From Paenibacillus pinistramenti (lineage in GTDB: Bacteria; Bacillota; Bacilli; Paenibacillales; Paenibacillaceae), in contig NZ_VAWG01000002.1 of the NCBI RefSeq assembly GCF_005869875.1, forward strand, positions 558,001-622,000: DNA of 64,000 nucleotides, read 5' to 3'. Positions 1 to 8,218 of the stretch are shown in pieces. Both the position numbers and the translations under genes were made by a program. Numbering within the stretch: position 1 is the first letter of the stretch; each line of letters starts with the position of its first letter. The notes beneath the pieces were generated by a model. It had not been told where the DNA came from and ran no database searches. It saw only the letters and a list, made by a program, of their open reading frames with translations.

Positions 1-14
1 AACAAATGAGTCCT

Positions 15-908
15 TTAACCTTGGACAGCTTGAGCTGTAAGCAGGGAACGGATGTGGCTCTGCTCTTCTTCCGTGGCTGGAACCAGCGGCAGTCTGACGG
101 AGCCGACTTTGATTCCAAGCTCATTCAAAGCGTATTTTACCGCTACCGGATTCGGTACAGGATGAGGACATTCAAACAAACCTTTAAAGACCGGAAGCAG
201 CTTCTGGTGAAGCTTGGCTGCAGTGAGAACGTCTCCGGCTAAATAAGCATCAATCATCGCTTTCATGTCCGTTCCGGCTATATGGCTGGCTACGCTGACA
301 ATACCGTAAGCTCCCACGGCAAGCGTCGGCAGCGTAACGGAATCTTCACCCGAATACACTTTAAAATGAGCAGGAGCAGCTGCGGCAATAGCAGCAACCT
401 GATCCAGCGGTGCGCATTCCTTCACGGCCACAATGTTATGAATCTGTGCCAGACGAAGGATGGTCTGCGCATTTAAGCTCACCACCGTACGGCTTGGAAC
501 ATTATACAGCATGATCGGCAGAGAGGTTGAAGAGGCAATCGCTTTAAAGTGCTGGTACATGCCTTCCTGATTCGGTTTGTTATAATACGGGACGACCATA
601 AGGGCCCCATCCACGCCTAGCTTCTCCGCTTCTTTCGTCAGTTTGATGGACGCCTCAGTGGAATTGCTGCCCGTGCCGGCGATAATTTTGCAGCGGCCGG
701 CGGCATGCTTGACAGCAAAGTCAAACAGATTCAGCTTCTCCTCTGTAGACAGCGTTGGTGATTCACCTGTAGTTCCGCTAATGACAAGCGTTTCGGATTT
801 CTGGTTTTCCACTAAATAATCTATAAGCTTGGCAGTCTGGTCCCAATCAATTTGCCCGTTCTCATCAAATGGCGTGACCATTGCCGTTACTAATCTTCCG
901 AAATCCAC
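15..908 (-). CDS. dapA: 4-hydroxy-tetrahydrodipicolinate synthase DapA
   Basis: Condenses aspartate semialdehyde with pyruvate, the first committed step to diaminopimelate, lysine and spore dipicolinate (cytosolic). The 297 aa are full length for this TIM-barrel family. Visible motifs are SGTTGES (44-50), the catalytic Tyr135 in LYNVPSRT and the Schiff-base Lys163 in VAVKEC. It starts at GTG behind a strong AGGAGG. It is the last gene of the dpaA-dpaB-asd-dapG-dapA cluster in the window, 58 bp after dapG, so its product can feed both peptidoglycan/lysine and DpaAB. The 14 bases downstream are too few to show a terminator. Confidence 0.96.
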   Translation of the reverse strand: MDFGRLVTAMVTPFDENGQIDWDQTAKLIDYLVENQKSETLVISGTTGESPTLSTEEKLNLFDFAVKHAAGRCKIIAGTGSNSTEASIKLTKEAEKLGVDGALMVVPYYNKPNQEGMYQHFKAIASSTSLPIMLYNVPSRTVVSLNAQTILRLAQIHNIVAVKECAPLDQVAAIAAAAPAHFKVYSGEDSVTLPTLAVGAYGIVSVASHIAGTDMKAMIDAYLAGDVLTAAKLHQKLLPVFKGLFECPHPVPNPVAVKYALNELGIKVGSVRLPLVPATEEEQSHIRSLLTAQAVQG

Positions 909-966
909 ACTACTTCCTCCTAACTGTAATTTGTTCCCGCGGCTTTAGCTGTAGCTGTTAAACCCT

Positions 967-2184
967 TTAAACGTGAAGCTCGAACTTCTTATGCAGCGCT
1001 CTTAGCGCCTGCACCATGTCTTCTTTATGAACAAGCACCCAAATGGTCGTATTGGAGTCGGCGGACTGCAGAATCTGAATGTCCTGTTCAGCCAGGGCTT
1101 CCACGATCTTGGCCATAATGCCCGGCACACCGTTGATCCCTCCTCCGATAACTGACACTTTAGCACATCCGCTCAAAATGCGGGGCTGCAGATGGAGCTC
1201 CTTCAGCTTCTCTACCGCTCTGTCCGCTTCATAGTCGAATACGGTATAGACGACTCCGCCAGGGGTAACATTAATAAAGTCTACACTAATATCATTCTCC
1301 GCCATAGCCTTAAAAACCTGCAGCTGCAGTCTGTGACTCCCCTCGCCGGACTCCACCACAATCTGGGTCACATTGCCTACATAGGCAATTCCGGTTACAA
1401 AACGGTCTACAATACCGGCCTGCACATCCTTAAAACCTTCCGGATTCGCAACAAGCGTCCCCTTGCTTTCGCTGAACGTAGATCTTACCCGTACCGGAAT
1501 ACCGGCCTGCATAGCAATCTCGACCGCTCTCGGATGAATAACCTTGGCTCCTTGATGAGCCATGTTGCAAATCTCGGCATAACTGACATAAGCCAGCGGT
1601 TTGGCATCTTCAACAACTCTTGGATCCGCAGTCAAAATACCGTTTACGTCGGTATAAATATCTACGATTTCTGCATGCAGAGCAGCACCGAGTGCTGTAG
1701 CTGAAGTATCGCTGCCTCCCCGGCCCAGGGTTGTAAAATCTCCGTTCGGGCTTGCGCCCTGGAACCCGGTTACGATCACAACCTGCTTGCTTTCGAATTC
1801 TTTAAAAATGCGGTCCGGAACGACGTCCAGTATACGGGCGCTGCCGTAATGTTCATCTGTCTTGAACCCGGCCTGCGCACCGGTCAGAACAACAGAGGAA
1901 ATAGACCGGGCTTCCAGCAGGCTGCAAAGGACGGCTGCCGAAATCATTTCCCCGCAGCACATCAATAAATCCCTCTCCCGAGACGGAAGCGCGTCTCCAT
2001 TAGCAGCAGCCAAGTCCAGCAGCGTGTCGGTCGCATAGGGATCGCCTTTACGCCCCATGGCGGACACAACTACAACCAGGCGAAAGCCGTCGGCAAGCTC
2101 TCTCTTGATATGGCTAATTACATGTTCCCTGGCTTCCGGTGCAGCGAGAGAGGTGCCGCCGAATTTTTGTACCAAAATGCGCAT
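967..2184 (-). CDS. dapG: aspartokinase I (DapG type)
   Basis: Phosphorylates aspartate, opening the aspartate family pathway. The 405 aa start with RILVQKFGGTSLA (KFGGTS nucleotide-binding motif at 6-11), followed by the kinase domain and two C-terminal ACT domains (about 265-400) expected to give feedback control. The frame is open to 2199, but GGAGG overlaps that upstream ATG. GGAGG lies 8 nt before the ATG at 2184, so that start is used. The location next to asd and dpaAB matches the diaminopimelate-responsive aspartokinase I of Bacillus rather than the lysine-responsive LysC. No lysine riboswitch fits in the 124-bp upstream gap. Confidence 0.93.
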   Translation of the reverse strand: MRILVQKFGGTSLAAPEAREHVISHIKRELADGFRLVVVVSAMGRKGDPYATDTLLDLAAANGDALPSRERDLLMCCGEMISAAVLCSLLEARSISSVVLTGAQAGFKTDEHYGSARILDVVPDRIFKEFESKQVVIVTGFQGASPNGDFTTLGRGGSDTSATALGAALHAEIVDIYTDVNGILTADPRVVEDAKPLAYVSYAEICNMAHQGAKVIHPRAVEIAMQAGIPVRVRSTFSESKGTLVANPEGFKDVQAGIVDRFVTGIAYVGNVTQIVVESGEGSHRLQLQVFKAMAENDISVDFINVTPGGVVYTVFDYEADRAVEKLKELHLQPRILSGCAKVSVIGGGINGVPGIMAKIVEALAEQDIQILQSADSNTTIWVLVHKEDMVQALRALHKKFELHV

Positions 2185-2260
2185 GGATCTAACCTCCATA
2201 AAAATTAAAACTGCTATGCAGCCTCATAAAAATACGGAACAAGCTTATGAAGCTCGTATT

Positions 2261-2290
2261 TAAGAAAAGAACGGCCGATTTCTCGGCCGT
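2261..2290 (-). terminator. hairpin terminator between asd and dapG
   Basis: In minus-strand sense there is a perfect 8-bp stem ACGGCCGA/TCGGCCGT with a GAAA tetraloop, followed by TCTTTTCTT. It lies inside the five-gene cluster, so it could attenuate the sporulation transcript before dapG or separate asd from dapG-dapA. The U-tract is interrupted, so it may be only partly efficient. Confidence 0.7.
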
Positions 2291-2308
2291 CTGTTTGTTT
2301 AATCCAAA

Positions 2309-3343
2309 TTAAGATTTGGCAACAAATTGTTCTGCGATTTGAACGGCGTTCCAAGCGGCTCCCTTGAGCAGATTATCCGAAACGATCCACAGGTTGAGTG
2401 CGCGGCTGTTTGTCAGATCACGGCGGATCCGGCCGACAAACACGTCATTTTTGCCAGCTGCATCAGCAGCAAGCGGATAGGCCTGCTGGGCAGGATCATC
2501 AATGACGGTTATTCCAGGCGCTTCCTCCAGCAGCTGTTTCACTTCGCCTAGATCATAATCCTGCTTCAGTTCAACATAGACTGACTCGGAATGCCCGTAG
2601 ACGACAGGGATGCGCACGCATGTTGCTGTTACTTCAACCGAATCGTCGCCCAGGATCTTCTTGGTTTCCCGAACCATTTTCATTTCTTCCAGCGTATATC
2701 CGTTATCCTGGAATTTATCAATTTGAGGAATCGCATTAAACGCGATCTGATGTTTAACCGGAAGGGATCCGACCGGCAAAATATCCGGGTTTGTTTCGTT
2801 GTTCTCAAGGATATCCCGGGTCTGGCGCTTCAGCTCATCAATCGCTCTGGCACCTGCGCCGGAAACGGCTTGATATGTGGATACGATAACCCGTGAGATG
2901 CCAAATTTATCATAGAGCGGCTTAAGGGCCGCAACCATTTGAATGGTGGAACAGTTCGGGTTGGCAATGATGCCTTTATGCTCCCAAATCTTCTCGGCAT
3001 TCACTTCCGGAACAACAAGCGGGGTATTTTCATCCATGCGGAAAGCATTCGTATTGTCAATGCATACAGCACCGTGACGAACCGCGTGCGGAGCGAGCTC
3101 CTTGGACACATCGCCGCCAGCGCTGAACAGCGCAATATCGATTCCTTCGAAGCTTTCCGGACGAGCTTCTTCTACGACAACTTCCTGTCCCTTAAAGGTA
3201 ACGACAGTTCCCGCGGAACGGGCGGATGACAGCAGCTTAAGCTTGTCGATCGGAAAATCCCGTTTCTCTAGTAGGTTTAATATTTGTTCTCCAACGGCTC
3301 CTGTCGCCCCAACTACAGCGACATTCCATTTCGTTTTGCTCAT
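2309..3343 (-). CDS. asd: aspartate-semialdehyde dehydrogenase
   Basis: NADPH-dependent reduction of aspartyl phosphate to aspartate semialdehyde, the branch point for lysine/DAP, threonine, methionine and dipicolinate. The 344 aa carry the Rossmann motif GATGAVG (12-18), catalytic Cys131 in ANPNCSTIQ and the active-site His251 in VVYGHSES. The ATG is preceded by GAGGGGAG. It lies 81 bp after dpaB. That gap holds AT-rich sequence but no promoter I would defend. Confidence 0.96.
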   Translation of the reverse strand: MSKTKWNVAVVGATGAVGEQILNLLEKRDFPIDKLKLLSSARSAGTVVTFKGQEVVVEEARPESFEGIDIALFSAGGDVSKELAPHAVRHGAVCIDNTNAFRMDENTPLVVPEVNAEKIWEHKGIIANPNCSTIQMVAALKPLYDKFGISRVIVSTYQAVSGAGARAIDELKRQTRDILENNETNPDILPVGSLPVKHQIAFNAIPQIDKFQDNGYTLEEMKMVRETKKILGDDSVEVTATCVRIPVVYGHSESVYVELKQDYDLGEVKQLLEEAPGITVIDDPAQQAYPLAADAAGKNDVFVGRIRRDLTNSRALNLWIVSDNLLKGAAWNAVQIAEQFVAKS

Positions 3344-3424
3344 CTGGTGCGTCTCCCCTCAAAGATCTATTGTTTATAGTTCTATAATTAATTGCAGTGT
3401 TCGAAAATAATCCTTTCGTCTCCG

Positions 3425-4018
3425 TCAGGCCTTGACATGCTGGATAATCATCGGCTGCATTTGTTTGCCCTGCAGAGCTGCATAACAGGTCTCAGGAATC
3501 AAACTCATATCCGCAACCAGCGAATTAGGCTTGCCGGCCGGATTGTCCTGCCCAAACGGTACGAAATAAAAATTCTTCGCTACGAGCAGTTTGGCAATGT
3601 TGGCCGCGTTAAGCCCCAGGCCGTCATTTGTAGATACAGCGATAACAACGGGCTTATGGTTGCGGAGCATGGCTTTGGCTGCCATTAATACAGGACTGTC
3701 CGTCATGGCATTAGCCAGCTTGCTGGTTGTGTTCCCTGTGCAGGGAGCGATGACAATAATGTCAAGCTTACCGGAAGGTCCGAGAGGTTCGGCATCTACA
3801 ATTGAAGAAATGATATCATTCCCCGTCAATTCTTTCAACTGCTTTTGCCAATGTTCCGAGGTGCCGAAGCGTGTGTCCGTCGTCATTACCGACTGCGAAG
3901 CAATCGGAATTACCTTAGCACCCAGCTGTACGAAACGCGAAACCTGCTCCATAACCTCTTCAAGCGTACAGTGCGAACCTGTAAGCGCATAGCCTACTGT
4001 TTTGCCTTCAAAATTCAC
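3425..4018 (-). CDS. dpaB: dipicolinate synthase subunit B
   Basis: Second subunit of dipicolinate synthase (SpoVFB), which oxidises the DapA product to dipicolinic acid in the mother cell during sporulation. The 197 aa form a flavoprotein-like fold: an N-terminal GYALTGSHCT segment and a GNTTSKLANAMTDSPV segment near 97-112, as in the HFCD flavoprotein family. Its ATG overlaps the dpaA stop by 4 nt (translational coupling). It is confined to endospore formers. Confidence 0.95.
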   Translation of the reverse strand: MNFEGKTVGYALTGSHCTLEEVMEQVSRFVQLGAKVIPIASQSVMTTDTRFGTSEHWQKQLKELTGNDIISSIVDAEPLGPSGKLDIIVIAPCTGNTTSKLANAMTDSPVLMAAKAMLRNHKPVVIAVSTNDGLGLNAANIAKLLVAKNFYFVPFGQDNPAGKPNSLVADMSLIPETCYAALQGKQMQPMIIQHVKA

Positions 4019-4914
4019 CGTTCATCCCCCCGTGTCATAAACTCCTCTTCCATTGACTGGCAAATGCAATTAGCCATAATTATTCCAGCCGTACGGGGAG
4101 CGACAATTCCGGGCAGACCAGGGGCCAGGATCGCCTTGATTCCGCGCTTCTCGGCAAAACGGAAATCCGTTCCTCCAGGAGCTGAAGCAAGGTCGATAAT
4201 AACCGCCTTTGGAGATAGTTTTGATAGGACTTGTGCTGTGATAATCATATTCGGAATTGTATTAAAAATCAAGTCAAAGCCGCTCGCCTCATCGGCCAAA
4301 TCCTGCGTCAGGAAAGGGTTCCAGCCCATCTCCTCCGCCCTTGCATACTGCTCTTTCCTCCTCACGCCCATCCTGACTTTCGCCCCGATTCCCTGGAGCG
4401 TTCTCGCCATGGTAAAGCCTGTTCTCCCCATGCCAAGCACTGCACATACAGAACCGTGTATGGTGATATCGGTGTTTTGTATGGCAATCATCAGCGCTCC
4501 TTCAGCCGTTGGAATGGAGTTATAAATCGCCACCTCGTCCCGGTCGAGCACCTGAATGACCTTTATGCCGTACTTTTCACACAGCTTAAGCAGGTATGGC
4601 TTCGCCACACCTGTATAGATCAAGGCATGCTTGGGGAGCGCAGCAATCAGCTCTTCCTTCAGCACCAGCTTCTCTTCGGAAAAAGAAGAGCTGACAACGC
4701 CGCCGTCATTGCAGCTTAGAACAGGCAGTATGAGCGCATCCGCTTCAGACAGCAGCTCCGCGGTCAGCCTTTCGCTGGACACTCCCTGAGGCAGTGTCTT
4801 CAGCTGATCAAAGCCGGAGAGCTTGACGTTAGCATCCAATTCCGTGCATTTTCCGATGACTTCCAGCTGGCGCGCATCGCCTCCCAGAAAAACAATCGTC
4901 TGTCCGGTAAGCAT
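4015..4914 (-). CDS. dpaA: dipicolinate synthase subunit A
   Basis: First subunit of dipicolinate synthase (SpoVFA), the NAD(P)-binding dehydrogenase partner of DpaB. The 299 aa start MLTGQTIVFLGGDARQLE, closely resembling B. subtilis DpaA. The Rossmann motif GMGRTG is at 161-166, with conserved LASAPGGTDF and APGLPGIVAP stretches after it. GGGAG lies about 12 nt before the ATG, a rather long spacing. A sigma-K-like promoter is centred about 55 bp upstream, as expected for a late mother-cell gene. Confidence 0.95.
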   Translation of the reverse strand: MLTGQTIVFLGGDARQLEVIGKCTELDANVKLSGFDQLKTLPQGVSSERLTAELLSEADALILPVLSCNDGGVVSSSFSEEKLVLKEELIAALPKHALIYTGVAKPYLLKLCEKYGIKVIQVLDRDEVAIYNSIPTAEGALMIAIQNTDITIHGSVCAVLGMGRTGFTMARTLQGIGAKVRMGVRRKEQYARAEEMGWNPFLTQDLADEASGFDLIFNTIPNMIITAQVLSKLSPKAVIIDLASAPGGTDFRFAEKRGIKAILAPGLPGIVAPRTAGIIMANCICQSMEEEFMTRGDER

Positions 4915-4954
4915 GATAGGATGTCACTCCCTTCAGTGACTACTGTTATGGATG

Positions 4955-4983
4955 TATCTTATGCAGTTCAGGGCTCAAGGGTG
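4955..4983 (-). promoter_or_regulatory. sigma-K-like promoter of dpaA operon
   Basis: On the minus strand CACC (4983-4980) is followed after 16 bp by CATAAGATA (4963-4955). This matches the sigma-K pattern mACm - about 16 bp - CATAnnnTA known from B. subtilis mother-cell genes. Position and target (dpaA) agree with the known sigma-K control of spoVF. Transcription would start near 4948. Confidence 0.72.
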
Positions 4984-5050
4984 AAAAAGCCCGGTTCCAT
5001 CAGCTGCTGCCTATTGACCGCTGGTCCAGGCATTCTACCGGCTGTCCAGC

Positions 5051-5099
5051 AAAAAAAACCGTCTTCCGCACGAATGATGCATTCGCGCAAAAGACGGTT
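5051..5099 (-). terminator. rho-independent terminator after dut
   Basis: In minus-strand sense the outer stem AACCGTCTT/AAGACGGTT (9 bp, perfect) encloses an inner GC-CGAATG/CATTCG-GC stem, followed by eight T. It ends the M16 peptidase-dut transcript and isolates it from the dpaA promoter. Confidence 0.92.
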
Positions 5100-5126
5100 C
5101 AACGTTCAAAGCCCTTCTTTGATCTC

Positions 5127-5164
5127 TAACTCTCAATCCTTATCAGTAACTCTCAATCCTTATC
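5127..5164. repeat. 18-bp direct repeat after dut
   Basis: The sequence taactctcaatccttatc occurs twice with a 20-bp period, at 5127-5144 and 5147-5164, just beyond the dut stop codon (5172) and before the terminator. It is a perfect short tandem duplication in the 3' untranslated region, with no visible function. Confidence 0.9.
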
Positions 5165-5171
5165 CGTATGT

Positions 5172-5627
5172 TCAGTTTCTTCCTGTATGGCCAAAGCCGC
5201 CGCTTCCCCGGACGGTGTCGGACAGTTCATCTACCTGTTCCAGCTCAACGGACGGAACGGCCTGGAACACCATCTGAGCAATGCGCTCATTGCGTTTGAT
5301 GACAAAAGCCTCTTGTCCCAGATTAATCAAGAGCACCTTGATTTCTCCGCGGTAATCCGCATCAATCGTTCCCGGGGAATTCAGACAGGTAATCCCCGCT
5401 TTCAGGGCAAGGCCGCTTCTCGGACGGATTTGGGCTTCCAGCCCTGCCGGCATGGCTAAGGCAAAACCGGCCGGAATCAGGCCGCGCTGGCCCGGCTCCA
5501 AAGGTACGTCCTCTTCAACAGCAGCGTATAGGTCAAAGCCTGACGCCAGCTCAGACATTTTTCGAGGCAGCTCAATATCCTCATTGCCCGGAAGGCGTTT
5601 AATTTGTACTTGATAAGACAAGCTCAT
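5172..5627 (-). CDS. dut: dUTP diphosphatase (deoxyuridine 5'-triphosphate nucleotidohydrolase)
   Basis: Hydrolyses dUTP to dUMP and PPi, keeping uracil out of DNA. All five trimeric dUTPase motifs are present in 151 aa: SGFDLYA (29-35), RPRSGLA (68-74), [10 protein letters not shown] (86-95), RIAQMVF (115-121) and the C-terminal [10 protein letters not shown] (140-149). The frame overlaps the upstream M16 peptidase gene by 29 nt. AAGGAG is only 2 nt before the ATG at 5627 but 8 nt before the TTG at 5621, so the real start may be that TTG (149 aa). Confidence 0.93.
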   Translation of the reverse strand: MSLSYQVQIKRLPGNEDIELPRKMSELASGFDLYAAVEEDVPLEPGQRGLIPAGFALAMPAGLEAQIRPRSGLALKAGITCLNSPGTIDADYRGEIKVLLINLGQEAFVIKRNERIAQMVFQAVPSVELEQVDELSDTVRGSGGFGHTGRN

Positions 5628-6864
5628 CTCTCCTTATTCCTGATATTACTTTATCTGAAGAACCTACCATGGCGAGCGCAAAAGGCTGCTTAAACATGTT
5701 GGCAATAACAGCCTGCACATCCTCCATCTGAACGGCTTCAATCCGGCTGATCATTTCATCCAGCGTGTAATGCTTGCCGAGCATAAGCTCATTTTTCCCC
5801 AGACGATTCATCCGGCTGCCTGTGCCCTCGGAGCCCAGAATGAGGCTGCCCTTCATCTGCTCTTTGCCTTTTTGAAGCTCATCCTCAGTCAGGCCTTTAT
5901 CCCGGATCTCAAAAAGCAGCTCTTTGGTGAGATCCAGCACTTCCTTGGTCTGCTTGGGCGCAGTACCCGCATAAATGGAAAATAAACCACTGTCCGAATA
6001 AGAACTGTGATAGGAATAGACCGAATAAGCAAGGCCCCGTTTCTCGCGTATTTCCTGGAACAGCCGGGAGCTCATCCCGCCGCCAAGCGCATTGTTCAGC
6101 AGCAGCAGAGCATACTGCTTCTCATGGCCGGAAGGAAGGCCGGGGAAAGCGAGGCAGATGTGGTTCTGCTCCGTCTTTTTCTTATAAAAACGGATATCCC
6201 CCATAAAATCGGGTGCAGACAGCTCCTGCGGAGTACCCTGCAGCTCAAATCCGCCAAAGTATTTCTCCACCAGCTCAATGATATTGTCGTTGTAGTTGCC
6301 TGCAATGCTGATGACCGTATTCTCTATAGTGTAACGATCCTGCATATACTGCTTCAGCCGGGCTGAATCCATAGGCTGCAAGCGCTCCTCCGTGCCCAGA
6401 ATCGGGAAGGCCAGAGCATGGCTGCCGTACGCAGCCTCTGCAAGCAGATCGTGCACCATGTCATCCGGCGTATCTTCGTACATCGAGATTTCCTCAAGGA
6501 TGACGTTCTTCTCTTTGCGCAGTTCCTCTCCGTCCAGCTTGGAACGGAAGAACATATCTGCAAGAACATCCATCGCGATTTCCAGGTGCTGATCCAGCAC
6601 CTTCGCATAATAACAGGTGTATTCTTTGGACGTGAACGCATTAACGTTACCGCCGATCGCATCAAACTGCTCTGCAATTTCTTTCGCTGTGAAACGTTCT
6701 GTTCCTTTAAAAAGCATGTGTTCGATAAAATGAGAAATCCCGTTCTCATCTGCCTTTTCGTTGCGGGAGCCTGTCTTCACCCAAATTCCGAAAGAAACGG
6801 ATCGAAAGGACGGAATTTTCTCCATTACGACTCTAAGGCCGTTTTTAAGCTGCATCTTGATCAC
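5599..6864 (-). CDS. mlpA: M16 family zinc peptidase (MlpA/YmxG, processing-peptidase-like)
   Basis: Pitrilysin/mitochondrial-processing-peptidase-like metallopeptidase of 421 aa. The inverted zinc motif HFIEH is at 45-49 and the third ligand Glu near 124-125 lies in VILEEI, followed by the inactive-like C-terminal half typical of M16B. The start is GTG at 6864, 7 nt after GGAGG. It sits between ylxY and dut, as in B. subtilis, where the orthologue is called MlpA/YmxG. The substrate is not evident from sequence. No signal peptide is visible, so a cytosolic location is expected. Confidence 0.9.
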   Translation of the reverse strand: MIKMQLKNGLRVVMEKIPSFRSVSFGIWVKTGSRNEKADENGISHFIEHMLFKGTERFTAKEIAEQFDAIGGNVNAFTSKEYTCYYAKVLDQHLEIAMDVLADMFFRSKLDGEELRKEKNVILEEISMYEDTPDDMVHDLLAEAAYGSHALAFPILGTEERLQPMDSARLKQYMQDRYTIENTVISIAGNYNDNIIELVEKYFGGFELQGTPQELSAPDFMGDIRFYKKKTEQNHICLAFPGLPSGHEKQYALLLLNNALGGGMSSRLFQEIREKRGLAYSVYSYHSSYSDSGLFSIYAGTAPKQTKEVLDLTKELLFEIRDKGLTEDELQKGKEQMKGSLILGSEGTGSRMNRLGKNELMLGKHYTLDEMISRIEAVQMEDVQAVIANMFKQPFALAMVGSSDKVISGIRRDELVLSSTN

Positions 6865-7003
6865 AAAAGGACCTCCCAGACTTCCTTGCCTGCTGTCCTC
6901 AGCGGCAAATTATCATCGTATTAGTTCATTCATGCACCCGCCACTGTCGCCGCCGGCTTTATCTCCCATCTAAGAATTTCCACCGGTGCTGCGAGTCTTT
7001 CTG

Positions 7004-7032
7004 ATCGTATCAAAAAAAATCGATGCGCTCAA
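7004..7032 (-). promoter_or_regulatory. possible sigma-A promoter for M16 peptidase-dut
   Basis: TTGAGC (7032-7027), 17 bp, TACGAT (7009-7004) on the minus strand: four of six matches in each hexamer at ideal spacing. It overlaps the end of ylxY. It would let mlpA-dut be expressed in vegetative cells apart from the sporulation-type ylxY. Confidence 0.4.
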
Positions 7033-8063
7033 CCATTCGGATCATCTGTCCGGTCCGCAGACAGGGTTTCCGCAACGGTGCCAAGCTTCAGCCCTTTCGC
7101 TTTCAGCACTTCAATAATGCCTTTCAGAGAAGCCTTAGATGAGGCGGTGGGATGCATCAGAATCAGGGAACCGGGTCCTGCCTTTCTGGAGATCTTGGCG
7201 ATTACGGATGCGGGATCGGGATTTTTCCAGTCGACAGTATCCACCGTCCACAGGACAGTCTTCAATCCTTGGGCAGCCGCAATTTCGACCGTCCGCTGAT
7301 TGAAATCTCCGGAGGGCGGAGCAAACCAGGTATTGTTAACGCCGAGCGTGTCTTTGAGCAGCTGCTTCGTCTTTACAATCTCCTGCGTGGCTCGTTCCCG
7401 GCTCAGCTGGCTCATTCTCGGGTGCGAGTACGCGTGATTCTCCAATTCGTGGCCTCTGGCCTGAATTTCTTTAGCCAAATCAGGATTCTTCTTCAGCCAG
7501 CTTCCGTCAAAGAAAAAGGTAGCTTTCACTTTCTCCTCATCAAGCGTATCAAGCATTGGCTTTATGTACTCGTTGCCCCAGGCCACATTAATCATGAGGG
7601 CAGCCATTTTCTTATTCGGATTGCCTTTGTAAATCGGCTGGGGGCCCAGATCCTCTAAGGCAACAGAAGGCTTGATCTCCCTGTAGACGTAAAAGATCTT
7701 AGAAGCTTCCGGACTGCCAGGGGCGGCCTGTTTGCGCTTCTCAAGCGTCTTGGTGAAAGTGGCTTCAACATCGATTTCGCGCCCGTTATATCCGGGGATA
7801 GCTTTCCAGACACGGTCTATTACAGCGTCAACCGGCTTCTCGTTCAGTTTCTCTGCTTGTATCTGTATTTGGCTTCTGAGGGCGGTATCCCCGCCTTCTT
7901 GTCCATTTTCCGGCTGCAGGGCAAACACGGGCTGAACCGCTTGTCCTCCATTAAGCAGCACCGCCATATCCCGGAATTCCTTCACGCCCCCAACCTGTCC
8001 AAGCAGAATGACGGCGCCGATACCGGCTGCAACGACTACCAGTTTTGTTTTGCTGCGCTCCAC
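7029..8063 (-). CDS. ylxY: polysaccharide deacetylase-like sporulation protein YlxY
   Basis: 344-aa NodB-like protein with an N-terminal membrane anchor or signal segment (about 8-24) and a deacetylase domain from about 150. Some motifs are intact: HAYSH (210-214), VDTVDW (274-279) and LILMH (300-304). The metal-binding Asp pair of motif 1 is replaced by NVAWGNEY (159-166), and the usual RPP-G motif reads APPSG (248-252). The fold is therefore kept but hydrolytic activity is doubtful. The start is GTG at 8063, 8 nt after GGGAG. It resembles the YlxY family restricted to spore formers and probably acts outside a cell or forespore membrane. Confidence 0.88.
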   Translation of the reverse strand: MERSKTKLVVVAAGIGAVILLGQVGGVKEFRDMAVLLNGGQAVQPVFALQPENGQEGGDTALRSQIQIQAEKLNEKPVDAVIDRVWKAIPGYNGREIDVEATFTKTLEKRKQAAPGSPEASKIFYVYREIKPSVALEDLGPQPIYKGNPNKKMAALMINVAWGNEYIKPMLDTLDEEKVKATFFFDGSWLKKNPDLAKEIQARGHELENHAYSHPRMSQLSRERATQEIVKTKQLLKDTLGVNNTWFAPPSGDFNQRTVEIAAAQGLKTVLWTVDTVDWKNPDPASVIAKISRKAGPGSLILMHPTASSKASLKGIIEVLKAKGLKLGTVAETLSADRTDDPNG

Positions 8064-8093
8064 GGATCATACTCCCTTTCGCCTGTATGTCCC

Positions 8094-8123
8094 ATTAGTA
8101 TGTCCATGGAGAACTGATTATGA
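8094..8123 (-). promoter_or_regulatory. possible sigma-E-like promoter of ylxY
   Basis: TCATAAT (8123-8117), 14 bp, CATACTAAT (8102-8094) on the minus strand. It resembles the sigma-E pattern kmATATT - 14 to 15 bp - CATACAnT. It lies between the pnp terminator and the ylxY start, which is the expected place for an early mother-cell promoter. Confidence 0.42.
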
Positions 8124-8147
8124 GTGGGCAGGAGCAGAGAACAGCAT

Positions 8148-8183
8148 TAAAAAAAGAGCCAGAATCTTATTCTGCCTCTTTCT
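8148..8183 (-). terminator. rho-independent terminator after pnp
   Basis: In minus-strand sense AAAGAG-G-CAGAAT and ATTCTG-G-CTCTTT pair with a single G/G mismatch around a 3-nt loop, followed by seven T. It closes the rpsO-pnp unit about 36 bp past the pnp stop. Confidence 0.92.
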
Positions 8184-8218
8184 TTCCCGGTCACCCTGCG
8201 GATAACTGGCCTGGATCT

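Noticed and set aside
2185-2308. Lysine riboswitch upstream of dapG
   Set aside because: The gap is 124 bp, shorter than an L box (about 180 nt), and holds only a simple terminator hairpin.
3344-3424. Sigma-A promoter for asd
   Set aside because: TATAGA and TATAAA hexamers occur, but no -35 with acceptable match stands 16-18 bp upstream.
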